Shown here piece by piece: positions 12,398 through 28,300 of a stretch of DNA of 64,000 nucleotides. A model generated the notes under the pieces. That model saw only the letters and a list, made by a program, of their open reading frames with translations. It was not told the DNA's origin and made no database searches. The stretch comes from Unio delphinus (Eukaryota; Mollusca; Bivalvia; Unionida; Unionidae). Every line of letters begins with the position of its first letter. Within the stretch, counting starts at the first letter, position 1. The stretch spans positions 1,599,501 to 1,663,500 of the forward strand of contig JAQISU010000026.1 of NCBI GenBank assembly GCA_029339505.1, read 5' to 3'. The translations under genes were made by a program, and so were the position numbers.

Positions 12398-15300
12398 CAG
12401 TACATCAGCACAGTCCTGGCTATTCAGTGCCAAATTAATTTTGATTGTATTCCCCAAAAGGCAAACAAAACAAAGATAAATTTTAAAATGTTTACTGACC
12501 TTTTAAAAAAATTTGTCCAGTCTTGTTATATAAATCACACTTGTAAAATGTCCAATCTTGTTATATAAATCACACTTGTAAAATGACCAATCTTGTTATA
12601 TAAATCACACTTGTAAAACGTCCAGTCTTGTTATATAAATCACACTTGTAAAATGACCAATCTTGTTATATAAATCACACTTGTAAAATGTCCAATCTTG
12701 TTATATAAATCACACTTGTAAAATGACCAATCTTGTTATATAAATCACACTTGTAAAATGACCAATCTTGTTATATAAATCACACTTGTAAAATGTCCAG
12801 TCTTGTTATATAAATCACACTTGTAAAATGACCAATCTTATTATATAAATCACACTTGTAAAATGACCAATCTTGTTATATAAATCACACTTGTAAAATG
12901 TCCAAGACCAATTCTCATTTGGAACATCACCATAAACATGAGACTAGTCCTTTGGTGCAGAGGTTACCCCCATTAGTTGATTCTTACACCATTATGCATT
13001 TGGTCTGTTCATTGATCCCAACCCCAAAGGGGTGGGTGGGTGTAATAACATGTCTAGCATCAGTCAAAATCTTTGTGGATGGAATTTATACTAAGAAGTA
13101 GGTCAAGGGTTTGTGTTATTGGATTTATATAAGAAGTAGGTCAGGGGTTTATAGTTGGGATGTGTGATTGTCATAAAGTTTGCCAGATGATATTATCATC
13201 ATCTGAATATAGGTATATCTTCAAATCCTGCTTCTATAATCATTGTGATTTTTCATTTTTGTTATTGCCCGTTTTGAATTTGAGCTTTATTTAGTGTACG
13301 ACATAACCTTGCGAACACAACAAGCCTACCAAAAAGACATTATCAATTAAGCACTGTGCTCTCTTCATTTTTGTTATTACCCCTTTTGAAATACAGCTTA
13401 ATTTAGACAGAATGTTGTCTTGCATAGAATTTTCTTTTTATAAAGGACTTTTAATACTGGGCACAACCAATTTAATTAGAAGCACAAATCAATTTTGTAA
13501 ATATTTTTTACCTGGGGGGGGGGAGTGCTAGGGTGGATGATGTAAAATAGGGACTTTTTGGCTTGTTTTATCTGATTAAGGCATATAAGTATGTACATCT
13601 TCACTGAATATCAACAATTCTTTTTCTCAATTCCTAGACAACAGTTGGTTTTATAGCAACTATCCCAACAGATATAGGCAGTGGAGGCTAACTTTGTCCA
13701 TTTAAATTAGATTTTTTTGCTTTTTGTTTTTTAAATTATCCGTAATAGGTTGACCACTGGGTTGGGAACCATCCCAAGGTCACCTTACAATCTAACATTT
13801 CTGATAATCTAAGGATAATAAATATAATCAACAGAAAAGGAAAACACTCACACACACACATACACATGCATATGGCACACGATCTAGGTGACATTGTGAT
13901 ATTTGTGTATTTTGTTCCTGATGGTAATGTGATATTTGTGTATTTTGTTCCTGATGGTAATGTGATATTACCGTATTTTGTTAATGATGGTAATCTGATA
14001 TTACAGTATTTTGTTAATGATGGTAATGTGATATTACAGTATTTTGTTAATGATGGTAATCAGATATTACCATATTTTGTTAATGATGGTAATCTGATAT
14101 TACCATATTTTGTTAATGATGGTAATGTGATATTACCGTATTTTGTCCCTGTTTAGCATAAAATCAGATACATGTTACATATTCATTATTGAGGTCCACT
14201 TTTGAAGAAATTGGTCCTCTTTTGTATTTACTTTAAAAGTGTTAAATTAGTAATAGTTTTGGTCACTAAAAAAGTACAGTTATACATTGGATCATGAAAT
14301 TTGTGAGGGATTGAATCAAGATGTAGCTAAATTTACCTGTATTTAACACTTAGCCAACTTTGGTTAAATGTTGATGCTTAAGTTTATTTCTGATGGTGGC
14401 TGCTGCAGTGGTCTAAGTGGTTAGATGTGGGAGTTTGTTGGTTTGAAACCTGGCTGAGTCATACAAAAGAAATATAAAAATGGTTGTTGTTGTTGTAGGG
14501 TTTAACACCATTTTTCAGCGCACGATAGGCCATACATGGTGGCCAGTATCATTGGTGGAGGAAGAACCTGGGAAAACCCCTGGGAAGAACCACTGACCCA
14601 CAAGAAGCTACTGGCAAGCTTTCTCACATAACTACATTAGCAGAATCTTAGACTCGAAACCATGCAGACAGAGGTGAGATGGCAGTGATCTGCAACGGAG
14701 AACGCTTGAGACGACTCGAGGCCCCTTATAAAACGGGGTACTTGCAGTTACCTTACTAGATCTCATCATTAAGTGGTTAGTGTTAGGACTGGTCAGGCTG
14801 GTGTCAAGATAATGTGACTGAGTGGGACACTATGCCACATGTCTGCAGCAGGATGCCTCAGTGCTAGACATTACTATAAAGTGTCACACTGCAGACATTA
14901 TTGCAATATGACTAAAACTGTTAAATCTGCCAAAATACTTCAAATGACACACACACACACACACACACACATATCACTGTGCCCCATGGTTTATGCTTTT
15001 CAGACATAGGTTAAATATTTGTGTTCAAATTATTTTATCATATTGATTTATCCATGCTAGATCTTTATAGATCCTAACTGGCTCTGAAGGCCCTTCTGAC
15101 TGGTGCAGTCATTATAAAGATAAATGTTTAAATGGTAAACTTTCCATTTAAATGACTATATATTATATATTGTGATAGTTAGGTTACTTTCCACACCTTT
15201 TAATTTTGTATTGAACCTGTGAATGAGTATAGAAATAAGGTGAGTTGATTACATCCCTGCATTCTTTTCATGTGAGGTTTGCAACTGTATGGTTATGGAG

Positions 15301-18300
15301 GTAATTATTTTGCATGAACTATGGCTGTCACTCCAATGTTACTCAAGGTTGGCTGCTTTCACCCAGTTAAATATTACTTCTAAGGGTGGACAGTGGTACC
15401 GGTAATAGCTAGCTTGTCAAGTAGAACAGTAATTTTAAAAAATAATATAAAATTATTAATTTCTTCATTTTTTTTAAAACAGCTTATTATTTAGTATTTC
15501 TAGTTTGATGTTATATAGACCAGAAGAACTTATGGAATGGTCCATCTTGCTTTTGCTACTTCTGGATGACGGAAAGTCACATTGACCGTACAAATATAAC
15601 AAAACATATCAACATGGTTTTCACTAAAAGACTTCTGATGATGTGTACTTGTTTTAAATTAATCTGAAAATTTGGTTATCAATGCTTGTCTTGAATGAAT
15701 CACTATTAGCATGGGGTTTTCATTGTAAAAACCTCATATAATGTCTAGTTTGTTGTTAGTGAATATAACACCAATATGTCTTACAATATGGCCATGACAA
15801 TTGCATGTTTAAAAAATCTTTTTAGTGATAATTCTCATAGATGGTTGGTCATATCAATATTGTGCTTACACCAAAAGACATTTTATGTCTAGCTGGTTGT
15901 AAAGGGGATGGTGCCAGTCCTATAGCTAGTATAGTAAACATGGTACAAAATTTAGCAGAAGTTGCAAGATTCTAACTGAATTAGAGTAGTGGACATTACT
16001 AAAGTTGAGGTGAGTATACCAGTTTTTTTTAAAAGGCCATTAGCTTCGCGCAGCATTGGCAAAGTCAGCTATGCAGTACCAATAAGGCCACATTGTATTT
16101 TGTATGGCCCTTCTGGAAACATTCTGGAGTGACCGGTATTACAAGTCGGGCTACTCTGTGTTTTGTATGGCCCAGCATGATCCATAAGAGTACATAAAAA
16201 GGAAATGTATTCAACATTGTAGCATTTAATATTTGGTTCTCATAAGCTAAGAGATGATGTTAAGTGCATTAAATTCAGTAGCACTGATAAAACAAATGTT
16301 CCCATCTTTTTGGAGATCCATGACTGCATCTGAATTATAAGCGTGGACAGTAGTTTTACTTGGGGGCATTAAAATAAGGGACCACTGTAGAAAGTAAGGA
16401 TCAATTAAATTTCAATATTCATTGACAATATTCCTTAACAGTATTAATTGACAGTATTAATTGACAATACATGTATTTATCAACAGCATTCATCGACAGT
16501 ATTCATTAACAATGTTCTTTGTCAGCATTCCTTGACAGTATTCCATGTGTAATTTCAAAATGATACCTGTTAAACTCTTTGCAGTTTGCAGGCATTTTAT
16601 CACTATTCTTTATAGCCTAGGAATAAAACCAGGTTTGTTTACATTGGAAGATATCTCAGCAACAAATGACCTTGTATCTACTTAGCGATAACACATTCTT
16701 AAGTGTGTGAAGATATCCATGTTACAGGGGAAATGTTTGATGCCATTGATGGCCTAATTGACAAACCCAAGCAGTCATATCTGTAGTTGTATATACTCAC
16801 AATCAAAGCTTTGGCAACTAGATTACCTGTTGTATTAGCCAGTTTAGTGATGATGTTTTTGTAGGATATTTGGATGAATAGCAAAACAACTCCAGCCCAT
16901 AGATTAAGAATATCTATTCACCATTCTGTTTGCAGTTGGCTACATTTCCCAGATACCTTTGCTTCCATAATGATGTAGCAAATGCCCATGCATAATGAGG
17001 AGTACTTAATTGTGGTGATAATGATGTAACTGTGACCTTATTATTTACGTAAGTAAGTAGGAATTCAGAAGTTTTGCAGTTTTTGCTCAGACACTATAAC
17101 TTGCAGAGTCGACTTGATATGTACCCGGTAATATCATGAGGAGTACAATACAAAATTAGGTCACTAGCAGTTTGTGCATGGTGTTGGGCTGAGGAGTACA
17201 ATACAAAATTAGGTCACTAGCAGTTTCTGCATGGTGTTGGGCTGAGGAGTACAATACAAAATTAGGTCACTAGCAGTTTGTGCATGGTGTTTGGCTAATA
17301 TAGCCACAAGTCCAAATGATCTTATTGTGTGGCCCTTTTGTCTGTCATCTATCTGTCAACAGTTGCATGTTACCACTGAGAAGTACATCCTTCTGATTTG
17401 ACTTCAATCAAACTTGGAATATGGGTTTATATGGTCAAATTCTTAGAAAAATTCCATAATGAGTGAGATGTATAAATGGTGACTGTTGAAAGGAAATGTA
17501 AGGATTATGTTATCCTGCTTGCCCTGACTAGTACACTGGCATGAGTAATGTCATGCAACACCACAAAAATCGTTGAACAACAGTTACAGAATTTCAGTCC
17601 ATCCCTGTTATGCTATGGACTTCACAAGTGTATCTGAGGATGTAGTGAAAACCTTCAGCCTGGGGTTGAGGGGCCCCGAGTGGCCCCGTGGTCTAAAGTG
17701 CTTTTCATTAAGGATCACTGCCATCTCACCTCTGTCTGCGTGGGTTTGAGTCTAAGATTCAGCTAATGTAGTTATGTGAGAAAGCTTGCCAGTAGTTTCT
17801 TGTGGGTCATTAGTTCTTTTTGGGGGGTTTCCTGGGTTCTTCCCCCACCAATAATACTGGCCGCCGTGTATAGCCTATCGTGTGCTGAAAAATGGCACTA
17901 AACCCAAAAACAACAACAACAACAACAGTCTAGGTTTGTTATACCATCCATAATCATTTACTAAATCATTGCACCATGTGTATTCATTAGATACATTTAA
18001 AGATATTCTAGGATTAGGAAATTAAAGCTAATTGTAGGCCATTGAAAGGGTATGATGAATACACTGTAGAGACACAGGTGTGGTAAACAGACTACTATTA
18101 AATGAAATTGATGAAAATATAGTTCAAGTTGTTTGTCTTTTGAGAGCCTAGGTTTATTGCAATGAACACCAACATAGTTTTATATTGTTGTAAAATGACA
18201 ACATATTGTAGTGATGCGACATTGTATGCCATCCTTGCTGATGATGATCACACACTGCACATAATAATAATAATAATTTAGTAACATTGTTCAGATGTCT

Positions 18301-18493
18301 GCTTTGTAACACGAGGTGTTATTACTTGTGTGTAACATGGAAAATATGACATGGGTTTATTATAATAAGTGCTAAAATAAGCACTAATTATTGCTTCTTC
18401 ACACAATGTGCATTTGTTAAACTCTCATTAAGAGGGCCTCGAGGGAGAATAGTCCTTGACTAATGAGTCACCCTCTATAAATAAAGCATTATA

Positions 18494-18568
<75 letters not shown>

Positions 18569-19260
18569 AGGATAGACCACTTACAGATTGTTCTACTCAA
18601 GGAATTATATCAGTCCTGTTTGCATTGCCATGACCCAGTTCTAATTAACTCTGAAACAGAAAACTCTTTCTGGTTGCAAAACTATTTTATGTATCCATTT
18701 TTAAAGGAGAAATATAAAAAGTATGTTATCATTAGTAACACTTTTGACAGATGATGATTAAATCAGACATAATTAGACTATTTGCATATAGTTTGAGTCA
18801 AACTGCAAGTATCAAAGACCCTAATTTGCTGTTTCATAATTGACCAGCTGATCAGGGTCAGTAATGTTTATTCCATTGATTGCTCCTTAAAAAAAACCTG
18901 CATTGACCCAGATCTGCTGGCACATTATGTGATGGCAGCTCTAGATCTGTGCAGTTGGATTCCACTTCAAGTGAGTATTTACTGTTGTATGCAAAACAGG
19001 ATTATCAGTATAGTTTTGTTTCAGGCAGTGATTTCTGGACTATGGTGAATAAACTAATAATATTAGCAGACAGGGATAGATAGATATACATGTCTCTACT
19101 TCAGCACTTTTATGCCAAGCTGGAATGTTATCTTGTCAGACAGGTGATGGAGTTGTCAGCAGGTAGTCAGAGATTAAGTGTTTTTAAGCAGTAATTGGAT
19201 ATGGTTTTTTTTTTTAGTATTGTCAGTGTTTATCAAGCTGAGATTATTCTGGTGTGTGTA

Positions 19261-19342
<82 letters not shown>

Positions 19343-22300
19343 TTGTTCCGATTATCGGTTATAATCGATCATCAGTTGGTTGACCAATAAGATAATCGAT
19401 TGTGTGTAAAGGGAGACTACTTTTTAGGTGTATGCAAAGCACAAAGGTTACTAAAAACCCCAGCCACTAAAGTTGACCTGAAATTTATTTAATTCCCTTC
19501 ACAACTACAAATACGAAACCTTATGATTCATAATTAGGAACATATAGTCATTATTACATGGTCAAGTTGTTAAATTGTTGAGTTAATACATACACATTTT
19601 GTTGATTTGTTTCAGTTAAATTGCAACATCTTTTTTGACCTTCTATACATTAAATTATAGACACATCACATGTGAACGAAAGAATTTCAGGGTATTGTAG
19701 CAGTATTTCAGTTACATATGACTGATCAGCCATAAAAAGTTGCATTCATTGAACAAAGTTGTAGAACAAAAGTAACATACAATGTAATATTATTGTGAGG
19801 TTAAAGTATACATGTTATTAAAAGAGATTACTCCTGTACATTTGTAAACATATTGAACTCTTGAACAAAGATATAACTGTTTAACAAAAAATAAAATTTG
19901 CTCTTAGTAGCCAATTATAACGATGATCAGTTGGTTAAGGGGAACCGATTATCGATTACGAATTTCTGACCGATTCCCATCACTATATATATATAGAGGG
20001 CATCAATACATGAAAGGGTATATAGAGACTTGTCTGAGTTCATTTGTCAGCCTTCTGTGTAATCATTTATTATACAGTATTTTCCAGCCTATAAGTCGAT
20101 TCAGAGTACAAGTCGAATTCACCAATTTTGTAAATTTTCCTTCCTTCTTCCATATATAAGTCGATTCAGAGTATAAGACAAGGCCAGGTCAATATCTTCG
20201 CTTCTTTTTTTACACTAGTAATGGTATCGTTGTATGATATTCCATATTACCGGCAATCGTGAAATTGCATTACCTATGCTAACATGCTTGTGATTTTACT
20301 TATGAACAAATCACTGTTATATTCTGTTATCAATTGACACAGCTAAATAAACAGTCCATGCTTGTTTTATTATAATTGAATGCACATCCATGTTGTAGTT
20401 CATTTTATTATCTGTAGTTAGGAATGTAACTTATAAAAACTAAGTCGATGCAATTTCAATGACACAATCCATATATAAGTTGATTCGGAGTATAAGACGA
20501 AGACCTGACTTTCAAGTAAAAAAGGATCAACTTATAGGCCAGAAAATAACATTGTCAACGTATATATTTATATAATCATTGGAGGAGTAAAAGTTTATTC
20601 TGAGCGAGAAAATTTGTACTTGCTTGATTCTGCAAGTCAAGCGTAAAGATATTTCAACCCCTGCAATATCTAGAAAAGTAACACAATTTGTATGCTTTTT
20701 TGACATAAGGAAAGCAAGATATTTGTATGTCTGAAAATACAGTTAACATTTGATGGATTCTCTTGTTTGGAATTCAACAGAAAATGTAACTTTTTCGTAT
20801 ATTTCAGGGAGGAGATCATACGGAGGGTTGAAGGTTATAACAAATACCATGAAAATAAAAGAGGACAGGCTCTGCAGCTGAAAGAGGTAGGTCAGATTTG
20901 TATATCATATGTAGTTAAAAATGTTAGTACAGGGTATTGCCAGGTAAAGCAACATCTGTATGTATATGTTATTTTTATTTTCAGATTACATGTAAATTTA
21001 GCTTTACTGATCATAGATGAAAATGGTAATGTTGAGACATAAAATATGGCCAGCACCATTGTCGTCTTGAAAATCTTTTTATTGCATCTCCAGCTAAATG
21101 GATGGTCATATCTATAATATTGATTCAATATGGAGTTTTCACTGAAAAAACTTACGATCCCTGGTTGTACTCAAAAGAAAATGGTGTTAATCTGATGTCC
21201 AGAATGGTTACCATGGCACCCATCTTGAAAGTCTTGCTAATACTACTCCTCCTGAATGGATGGTCATATCAAGAAAGGGTTGTCAATAAAAGACTTCTTA
21301 TGATGTCTAGTTGGTCCCAAATGAAAATGGTGCCAATCTGACATCTAATCTGGCCGCCATAGCAGCCATCTTGAAATTATTGAAGAAAATGTTATCACTA
21401 CTCCTCCTGAAATAAATAAGAATGGCACTGATTTGTGATATCCAATATGGCCACCAGGGCATCTGTCATGAAAATTGTATTGCTACTCTGAAGAAAAGAT
21501 GATCATATCAACTATTATTATAGTACAAGTCACATGGGTCATGTATGCACATTTACTTATTTTAAATTAAATATAAATTGTGTTTTTTTTTAAAATTTAA
21601 AACTAATTTTCTTTAACCAAAGTCTCTTCAATCCTGATTATTAAATGCTCTGCACCTTAACTGTCACCAAGAAACTAACAGATGAAAATTGTCAATTGCT
21701 ATAGACTTTTATAATGGTGGCCACATACTAAACTTGTATCAAGATAAGAGCATGTTGAGTGGAATCATCACAATCATGGGTAGTACGAAAGTTGTTTATC
21801 AGTATGTATATATTTCATTTTGACATCACAACACACAGATTATACTGGATCACACCTTTATTTTAATTTTGTCCAAAAGTGTCTACGTACTTTAACATTG
21901 ATTTTGCCGTATGCATCTCGAGGTATATAAATACATGTAATGACATTCCAAAGGAATATGGATTTATACAAATCCAAATGCAACTTAAAGGTACATGTAT
22001 ATAGAATCAAATTATACAAAATGACACCCATTACTGAAATAGTCAGTGTTGAAGGCCAACTTGACCCATGTGACTTGTACTGTAAAGGACTTGTATGATA
22101 TCTAGCATCCATTATGGCTACCATGGCAGCCATCTTAATAATCTTGTTATATACAAATCCAAATGCAACTTAAAGGTACATGTATATAGAATCAAATTAT
22201 ACAAAATGACACCCATTACTGAAATAGTCAGTGTTGAAGGCCAACTTGACCCATGTGACATGTACTGTAAAGGACTTGTATGATATCTAGCATCCATTAT

Positions 22301-25300
22301 GGCTACCATGGCAGCCATCTTAATAATCTTGTTATCACAACTGTACTCAAACAGAAAGTTGATGTAGAGTTTTCACTGAAAGACTTTCCAGTTGGTCTTA
22401 AATTAAAATGGTTCCAATCTGATGTCCATTATGGCTACCACATTAGCCAGCTTGAAAATCATGTTGCTGCTCCTGAATTGATGGTCATATCTTGGGAATG
22501 TCTGTATCTCTTTTACTGTATATGGATGGCTATGGGGATTTCAGCAGTAGATTTCTTAAGATACCTTGTGGGTCCTAAATGAAAATGCCATAATTATCAA
22601 TTATGGCTGACATGATGACTGTCTTAAAAATAATTGTCATTGGATCATCATTATGCCTTGGGATTTCACCAAAACTCTTCTAATAAGGTCCATTTAGTCC
22701 TAAATGAATATGGTATAAAAGCTGACATCCAGCATGTGTATCACAGTGGCTACTTTGACAATTTTGTTATTGCTGAAGAATATCAGAGATGGTTTCAACA
22801 CTAGACAGTTGAAAGGAAGAAATGGTCTTATCTGATTTCCTGGAAATTTGTTTCACCCAGTTAAGTGTCAGTCCCTTTGAGGGACTGTCGCTTTTAAGAT
22901 TCTGTGCAGTGCAGACCATAATGATTTTGGAAGGCATTTAGAAAGGTATTTACGCCAGTTTCAGCTATATGCACCCTGTAAGAAGATAACCGGGTGGGAT
23001 TTTTTTTTGTTGATTCACAACAGAACACTTTTGGTGATATAAATGCAATGTTTAATAATGAATGACTTGAATGAGCAAATAAATTATGAATACATGCATA
23101 TATATTTAATCCAAATATTGGATTATTAACATAATAATGCACAAATTTAATGAAGATAAATACAAACAAATTATTATACAAAAGACAAACACAAGGCATA
23201 AATGATTCACAGTGACTAAACAATGGAAAGATGGATATAGTTTACTCAGGTAGTAAATACTATAATTTTACTCGTGTAGTAAAATGAATATAATGCACAA
23301 ATGTAATGAAGAAAATACACAAATTATTCTTCAAAAGACAAACACATGGCATGAATGATTCACAGTGACTAAACAATGGAATGATGGATATAGTTTACTC
23401 GACTAGCAAACAATGTAGATTTATACTCGTGTAGTAAAATGAATTCACTCATATTGAAATTGTGCAAATGAAAGAGTACAGATATGTAACTTATCTTTAC
23501 AGTCCCTAAGAATACATTTGTTTTTACGAACCCCAAAATTAGCCCACGGCTACAATATTACATGCAAAGAGATACACTCCATCGTCAGAACACTTCACTT
23601 TAGCTCCACAGCTGCTAAAGTTCAGCTTTACAGCTGTAACATTTCCTGTGGTTGGCTTTACAGCTTGAACCATGAAAACCTTGATTCCTATTGTACTTGG
23701 AATGCTCGGGTCACTCTAGTCACTCTGGACAGCACCAAACCCTCCAGATACTGGACAGCTCCATAGCTGAAGATGTGCGAATCCTTATAGTAGATCGCCG
23801 ACTGACAAGACTTTTCGTAATGTAAAGAGCTTTACATGCGGTGAGGAATTTATACACAGGTATTGTCTTTGCATTAAAGGCATTAACTGAACTCACTATT
23901 TTGAAATACAACACAATATACATTAATCACCCTCGGGTATTGTTGTACGACAAAAATGAAACTTGTACACAAATTTAATAAATAAAAAAAAAAGAGTTGA
24001 TACAATTCCGTGACGCACCCTGAGCATGCATTAAAATTACACTGGATTGGTTAAACTCACAAATTGACATACAGATGCAGCACTGAATTATTGTCAAATG
24101 TCAGTATAGTGAGGCATGCAGGTATTTTAGCTTGACTGCTTATATAGACCAGGAGAGTTTATTAGATGGTCTTTTATTTATCCATCATCTGTCCATCTAT
24201 TAGCATACATTTGTTATCACTACTGCTCAAACATTAATTAGAGGATTGCCACACACATTCATCCAATGGTCCTTGAACATATTGCTGCTTGGACATCCAA
24301 TGTGGCCACCACAATGGCCTTCTTGAAAATCTTGTTTCACTATTCTTTTTGAATGGATGGTCTATCAACATGGGGTTTTCACTTAGAGACTTAGAGACTT
24401 CTTATGATGTCTGCTTAGACAAATTGAAAATAGTGCTGATCTGATCTTTAATATGGCCACCAATGCGACCGACTGGAATAATTTTCTTTTCACTACTTTT
24501 ACATGGATTGTCATATTATGGGATTTTACTGGAAGACTTCGTATAATGTCTTGTTAGTCCTAAATGAAAATGGCACCGATATGAAGTCCAATATGGCCAC
24601 CATGGCATCCCTCTTGAAAATGTTTTCACCGCATCTCCAGCTTAGTACTAAATGAAAATTGAGCCAGTCCATGTAACCATAATGGCAGCCATATTGAAAA
24701 TCTTGATAATGTTATTCCTCCTCAGTGTATGGTTATATTTGTATAAAGTTTCACATAAATAAGACATGTTAATTTCCTGGAAATTCTTTTCAGTCAGGAG
24801 AGCATCAGTCCTTTCAATTACTTTTGTCTCACTGCAGTCTCATTTGGCTAAGAAAGTTTCATATCAGACTGATTCAGAATCAAATACTGGTGTATTTTTG
24901 TATACACCAATAAAGATTATTTGCTGGCATGCATATTTATAAGACCACGTGATGCCAATCTAAAGATGACTCCAGTGGTCTAAGTGGTTAGAGTATCTGC
25001 TTCAGCTGTGGGAGATCATGGGTTTGAACCCTAGCCAAGTCATACAAAAGATGTATTAAAATGGTACTAGATTCCTAGCATTAAGAGGTTAGTGTTTGGA
25101 CTGGTTGACCTAGTGTCAGGATATTGTGACTGGGTGGGACATGAGGCAACATGTCTTTGGCATGATGCCCCAGTGCTAGACATCACTATAAACTGTCACG
25201 ATGGAGACATTATAGCAATATGACTGAAAAATTGCTAAAGCTACATTAAAATTCCAAATCACACATATGTCAGTCTACATTGCAGTTTTAGATTTTAAAG

Positions 25301-28300
25301 TCTTATATATCATTGTGACCAAATTGATCTCAAACAAATCTCTTGGAATTAGTTAGTGTTCACTAGATGTGTGAAGCTGTTACATATACCGGTATTTGAT
25401 TTAAGTCATTTATTTTTGTTTTAATTGTTTGTTTGTCAGATTCAAATTTGAACTTTTAAGTTTAAGATTCATTCATTGGGAGATATTTTTTTTAAAAAGT
25501 GGGATGACCTGAACTTTTCAAATAAACACCAGATGTTGACCTCATTTCTGACCTGGCTTCAGAGTTGTAAACTAACTTTTAAAATGCTTGGTTGATTCCA
25601 AGGACATTATGGAGCTTTGTTATAAACATCTTTCTATTTTTAGTTCTTGAGGGTAAAAATAACTGATTCTCATCTGGGTCATACGGTGTGCACGAGATTT
25701 TTTGAACGTAAATTTGTTCAAAAGATTCTAGAAGATCATCAGACCCCTTCCTTGTTTATGTAAAAGCAGGTATATAAATTATGTTTTGGAGCCAACTATT
25801 TAGTAGAAGTTGGGCTGTTAGAATATTAAGTTGTATTGATTTGAGTTATTTTAAATTACCTTGTACTGGAAATTATTTCAATTTGTTTGGGTGAAGAGGA
25901 TTTATTTTGTTATTTATCTGGAAAATAATTGTGCTCATTGAATTTCATAAGACCAGAACTGACTTCATCACGTGACATCATCTTCCATCTTGGATGCTTC
26001 ACTAAGATTCGAACTGGGAATTATTAGGACATTTTATTACCAGGACTTTTGCAATTTCATTAGTGGATTATATTTTGACTTATTTTTGGATTAATTTTAG
26101 AATTGATTCTTAAAACCGTAAGTTTATTTTTCTTTTCTGGAAAATGTTTGTGCTCAATAAATTGTTTATTAAGTTTTTACAAGCTTGTTATTTTCACTCT
26201 TTCTATGTTACTGTTTATTCGAGCCTAAGCATGTAACAAAAGGAGGTATAATGTAATGTTACTAATATGACCAATTACAGGTCTCGTAAGTCAAGATAAT
26301 TATACACAATTGATTATCATAAAATATGTTTTAAAAAAATTCCTAGACCAGTTTCCAGGTTTATTCTTAACACAAAAGATATTTTTCAGAGTCACCTTTA
26401 GTTCTATTCAACTAAAAACATCAATATGTGACCAGAGTTAGGCTGGAAGAAAGTAAGGAAATTTCCTCCTTAAGAAGAAACCTAATTCTTTCATTTTATA
26501 TTTAATGATATATGGCTTTCCTTTGTTCTAAAAAATCCAGTTATGCTCAAATATGATGAGAAACAAGAAAAACAACTTTAAAGTTATTCTGTTCATGCTC
26601 AATCCAAAACAAATATTCCTGCTTCATATTAATTACACTATACATATAATTTTGCTAATGAGGTACACCATATAATTTTACTAATTAGGTAGTACACCAT
26701 ACATATAATTTTATTAATGAGGTAGTACACCATACATATAATTTTACTAATGAGGTACACTAATCTTAATTTTATTAATGATGTACACCATGCATATAAT
26801 TTTACTAATATGTACACTATACATATAATTTTACTAATGAGGTACACTATACATATAATTTTATTAATGAGGTACACAATACATATAATTTTACTAATGA
26901 GGTACACCATATAATTTTACTAATGAGGTAAACTTCGCATATAATTTTACTAATGAGGTACACTATACATAATTTTATTAATGAGGTACACCATACATAT
27001 AATTTTACTAATGAGATAGTACACCTTACATAATTTTACTAATGAGGTACACTAAACATAATTTTATTAATGATGTACACCATACATATAATTTTGCTAA
27101 TGAGGTACATCATACATATAATTTTATTAATGAGGTAGTACACCATACATATAATTTTACTAATGAGGTACATTATACATAATTTTATTGATGATGCATA
27201 CCATACATATAATTTTACTAATGAGGTACACTATACATATAATTTTACTAATGAGGTACACCATATAATTTTACTAATGACCACATTATAATTTTACTAA
27301 TGAAGTAAACTTCGCATATAATTTTACTAATGAGGTACACTACATAATTTTATTAATGAGATAGTACACCTAACATATAATTTTACTAATGAGGTACACT
27401 ATACATAATTTTATTAATGAGATAGTACACCTTACATATAATTTTACTAATGAGGTACACTAAACATAATTTTATTAATGATGTACACCATACATACAAT
27501 TTTGCTAATGAGGTACACCATACATATAATTTTATTAATGAGGTAGTACACCATACATAAAATTTTACTAATGAGGTACACTATACATAATTTTATTAAT
27601 GAGGTAGTACACCATACATAAAATTTTACTAATGAGGTACACTATACATAATTTTATTAACGAGGTAGTACACCATACATATAATTTTACTAATGATGTA
27701 CACTATACATATAATTTTACTAATGAGGTACACTATACATACAATTTTATTAATGAGATAGTACACTATACATAAAATTTTACTAATGAGGTACACTATA
27801 CATAATTTTAATAATGATGTACACTATACATATACTTTTACTAATGATGTACACTATACATATAATTTTACTAATGAGGTTCACCATATAATTTTACTAA
27901 TGAGGTAAACTTCGCATATAATTTTATTAATGAGGTACACTATACATAATTTTACTAATGAGGTACACCATATAATTTTACTAATGAGGTAAACGTCGCA
28001 TATAATTTTGCTAATGAGGTACTCCATATACATGTAATTTTACTAATGAGGTAAACTATATATAATTTTATTAACAAAGTTCACTATACATATAATTTTA
28101 CTAATGAGGTTCACTAATCATATAATTTTACTAATGAGGTAAATTATGCATATAATTTTACTAATGAGGTACACCATACAAAATATTTTACTAAAGAGGT
28201 ACACTATACATATAATTTTACTATTGAGGTACACCAAATAATTTTATTAATAAGGTTCACTATACATGTAATTTTACTAATCAGGTAAACTATGCATATA

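Noticed and set aside
12511..12901. CRISPR-like regular repeats
   Set aside because: Repeats are directly adjacent without spacers; an ordinary minisatellite.
13866..14156. Forward 96-codon frame with YFVNDGNVILP repeats
   Set aside because: 33-bp minisatellite in an intron; no surrounding exon signals.
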